Below are positions 63,011-64,000 of a stretch of DNA of 64,000 bases, in pieces (positions within the stretch are counted from its first letter, which is position 1; every line of letters begins with the position of its first letter). Origin of the DNA: Methylocystis rosea SV97 (GTDB taxonomy: Bacteria; Pseudomonadota; Alphaproteobacteria; Rhizobiales; Beijerinckiaceae); the NCBI RefSeq assembly GCF_000372845.1, contig NZ_KB889963.1:2055923-2119922 (forward strand), written 5' to 3'. The notes under the pieces were generated by a model that was not told the origin of the DNA, ran no database searches, and saw only the letters and a program-made list of their open reading frames with translations. Both the position numbers and the translations under genes were made by a program.

Positions 63011-64000
63011 ATGACGCGTTCATTGAACGCGCCGCCCGGTTTTCAGCCGGGCGGCAATCTCGCACGCGAGATGCGGTTCGAGACGTTAGCGTCCAGCTAT
63101 GACGAGTCCAGTCGGACAGTCGAGGCCGTATTCGCCGCCGGCTCTCCCGTGCGTCGCTGGGGTTACGTCGAAACTCTCAATATGGACCCGGCCGCAGTGG
63201 ATCTCTCGCGCGTGCAGGCTGGCCAATGCAAGGTTCTCGATTCGCACAACGCCTTCGCGATCGACGCCATACTTGGCGTTGTCGAGGAAGCCAGGATCGA
63301 GAATGGCCAACTCGTCGGCCGCGTTCGTTTCGCCGAGACCGAGGCGGGCCGCAAGGCTGAGGGAATGGTCGTTCGTGGGGAGCTAAGCGGATTCTCCATC
63401 GGCTACTCGATCAAACGCTGGGTTCTTATCAGCGAAGAGGAAACGGGCGAGCAGACGTGGCGCGCCGACGACTGGTCGCTCCTCGAAGTGACTCTCTGCG
63501 CCGTTCCCGCAGATCCCGCCGCGACGGTCCGGGCCGCCGCGACAAGCGGAACTCTTCCGGATCGTCAGCAACAGGAGATTGACGACATGACTCGTTCCGC
63601 CCAGCCGGCGGCCGCTGCGGCGGCCGTCGAAAACAGCAACGCTCCCACGCCCGCAGCTACTCCGACGCCGACGGAAACGCGCGCGGCGCCCGAGACGCCC
63701 GCCTCGACTCCGGCGACGGCTCCGGCTGAACGGTCCGAGGCCGCTCGCGCCACACCGGCGATTAATGCAGCCGACATTCGGGGCCTGCAGCGCCTCGCCG
63801 ATCTCGCTGGAGCGCGCCGCGACGTCGACGGCTGGATCGATGAGGGACTCTCTCGAGACTCCATTTTCGATCGACTCGGCGAACGCGCAGCGCGCCGGCA
63901 GGAGGCGACGGCCGCGATCACCGGGCCCTCGGCCCATGTCACACGCGACGAGGGCGATATCGTCCGACGCGCGGTCGAAAGCGCGCTCATTCTCCGCGCT
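63011..64000 (+). CDS. Prohead protease-major capsid fusion, N-terminal part (truncated by window)
   Basis: The frame is open from ATG 63011 to the window end (330 codons). The first about 150 residues are an S78 (HK97-type) prohead protease: His79 in VLDSHNAF and Ser129 in ELSGFSIGY. An in-frame internal ATG lies at 63587, after which a Pro/Ala/Thr-rich linker (about 195-245) leads to a helical scaffold-like region (LQRLADLAGARRDVDGWIDEGLSRD). No stop separates protease from what follows, so protease, scaffold and probably capsid are one polypeptide. Fused protease-capsid proteins are known in related phages. Confidence 0.88.
   Translation, partial: MTRSLNAPPGFQPGGNLAREMRFETLASSYDESSRTVEAVFAAGSPVRRWGYVETLNMDPAAVDLSRVQAGQCKVLDSHNAFAIDAILGVVEEARIENGQLVGRVRFAETEAGRKAEGMVVRGELSGFSIGYSIKRWVLISEEETGEQTWRADDWSLLEVTLCAVPADPAATVRAAATSGTLPDRQQQEIDDMTRSAQPAAAAAAVENSNAPTPAATPTPTETRAAPETPASTPATAPAERSEAARATPAINAADIRGLQRLADLAGARRDVDGWIDEGLSRDSIFDRLGERAARRQEATAAITGPSAHVTRDEGDIVRRAVESALILRA

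Larger units (their letters stand above)
39300..64000. mobile_element. Integrated prophage (tRNA-Pro-targeted), running off the right edge
   Basis: Bounded on the left by the tRNA-Pro 3' fragment. It contains integrase, excisionase-like gene, RecT/YqaJ operon, CI-like repressor with operators, Cro-like gene, early replication genes, terminase, portal and protease-capsid genes in the usual lambdoid/HK97-head order. Tail, lysis genes and the second attachment site must lie beyond 64000. Cargo genes with A+T-rich composition sit at 39618-42070, 47624-49234 and 57022-58192. Confidence 0.93.

Overview
The window reads as a chromosome segment of an alphaproteobacterial (type II, Methylocystis/Methylosinus-like) methanotroph with an integrated prophage at its right end. 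The lineage call rests on an orphan pmoC at 27064 whose metal ligands fall at Asp129, His133 and His146, the numbering familiar from Methylocystis. It is supported by Rhizobiales-type OMP31 porins, high GC, and a palindromic intergenic repeat of a kind common in Rhizobiales.

Positions 1-19,000 are mostly housekeeping: a VapBC pair, a metallophosphoesterase, uvrB, infA, maf, alr, a YbgC-like thioesterase, a 1-Cys peroxiredoxin beside a persulfide dioxygenase-rhodanese fusion, ruvB and ruvA-ruvC split by a Uma2-family gene, a DAACS symporter, a NifU-like protein, folE-hisI, a patatin-like lipase, a CBS protein and a rhomboid protease. One A+T-richer insertion (4892-5946) carries an unknown HEPN-like gene.

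Positions 19,000-39,300 are sensory and metabolic: a PAS protein, a porin, a translationally coupled luxR-luxI pair, an unusual GATase1-AraC regulator fused to a canonical LOV photosensor domain, ftsH, orphan pmoC with hairpins on both sides, and a six-gene group 3b-type NAD(P)-linked [NiFe]-hydrogenase operon (beta, cNMP-binding protein, gamma, delta, alpha, maturation protease). Small secreted proteins, an M15 peptidase, a second porin and a class 3 lipase follow.

At 39,300 a 51-base 3' fragment of tRNA-Pro(CGG) marks one attachment site of an integrated element that runs past the right edge. The prophage holds cargo (a lipoprotein and a large membrane protein), integrase and an overlapping excisionase-like gene, and a leftward RecT/YqaJ recombination operon. 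A repressor and Cro-like switch follows, with matching operators placed inside both early promoters. The rightward early operon carries a RuvC-like resolvase, a DNA methyltransferase, a DnaB helicase and a DUF1376 protein. Packaging and head genes come last: terminase, gpW-like protein, portal and prohead protease-capsid fusion. Two A+T-rich opposite-oriented insertions sit inside it: a lone reverse transcriptase of the defence-associated/Abi-like kind (47624-49234) and a two-gene membrane/secreted cassette (57022-58192). These, with the membrane protein beside the attachment site, are the best candidates for uncharacterised phage-defence or exclusion functions. No CRISPR array, rRNA or complete tRNA gene was seen.
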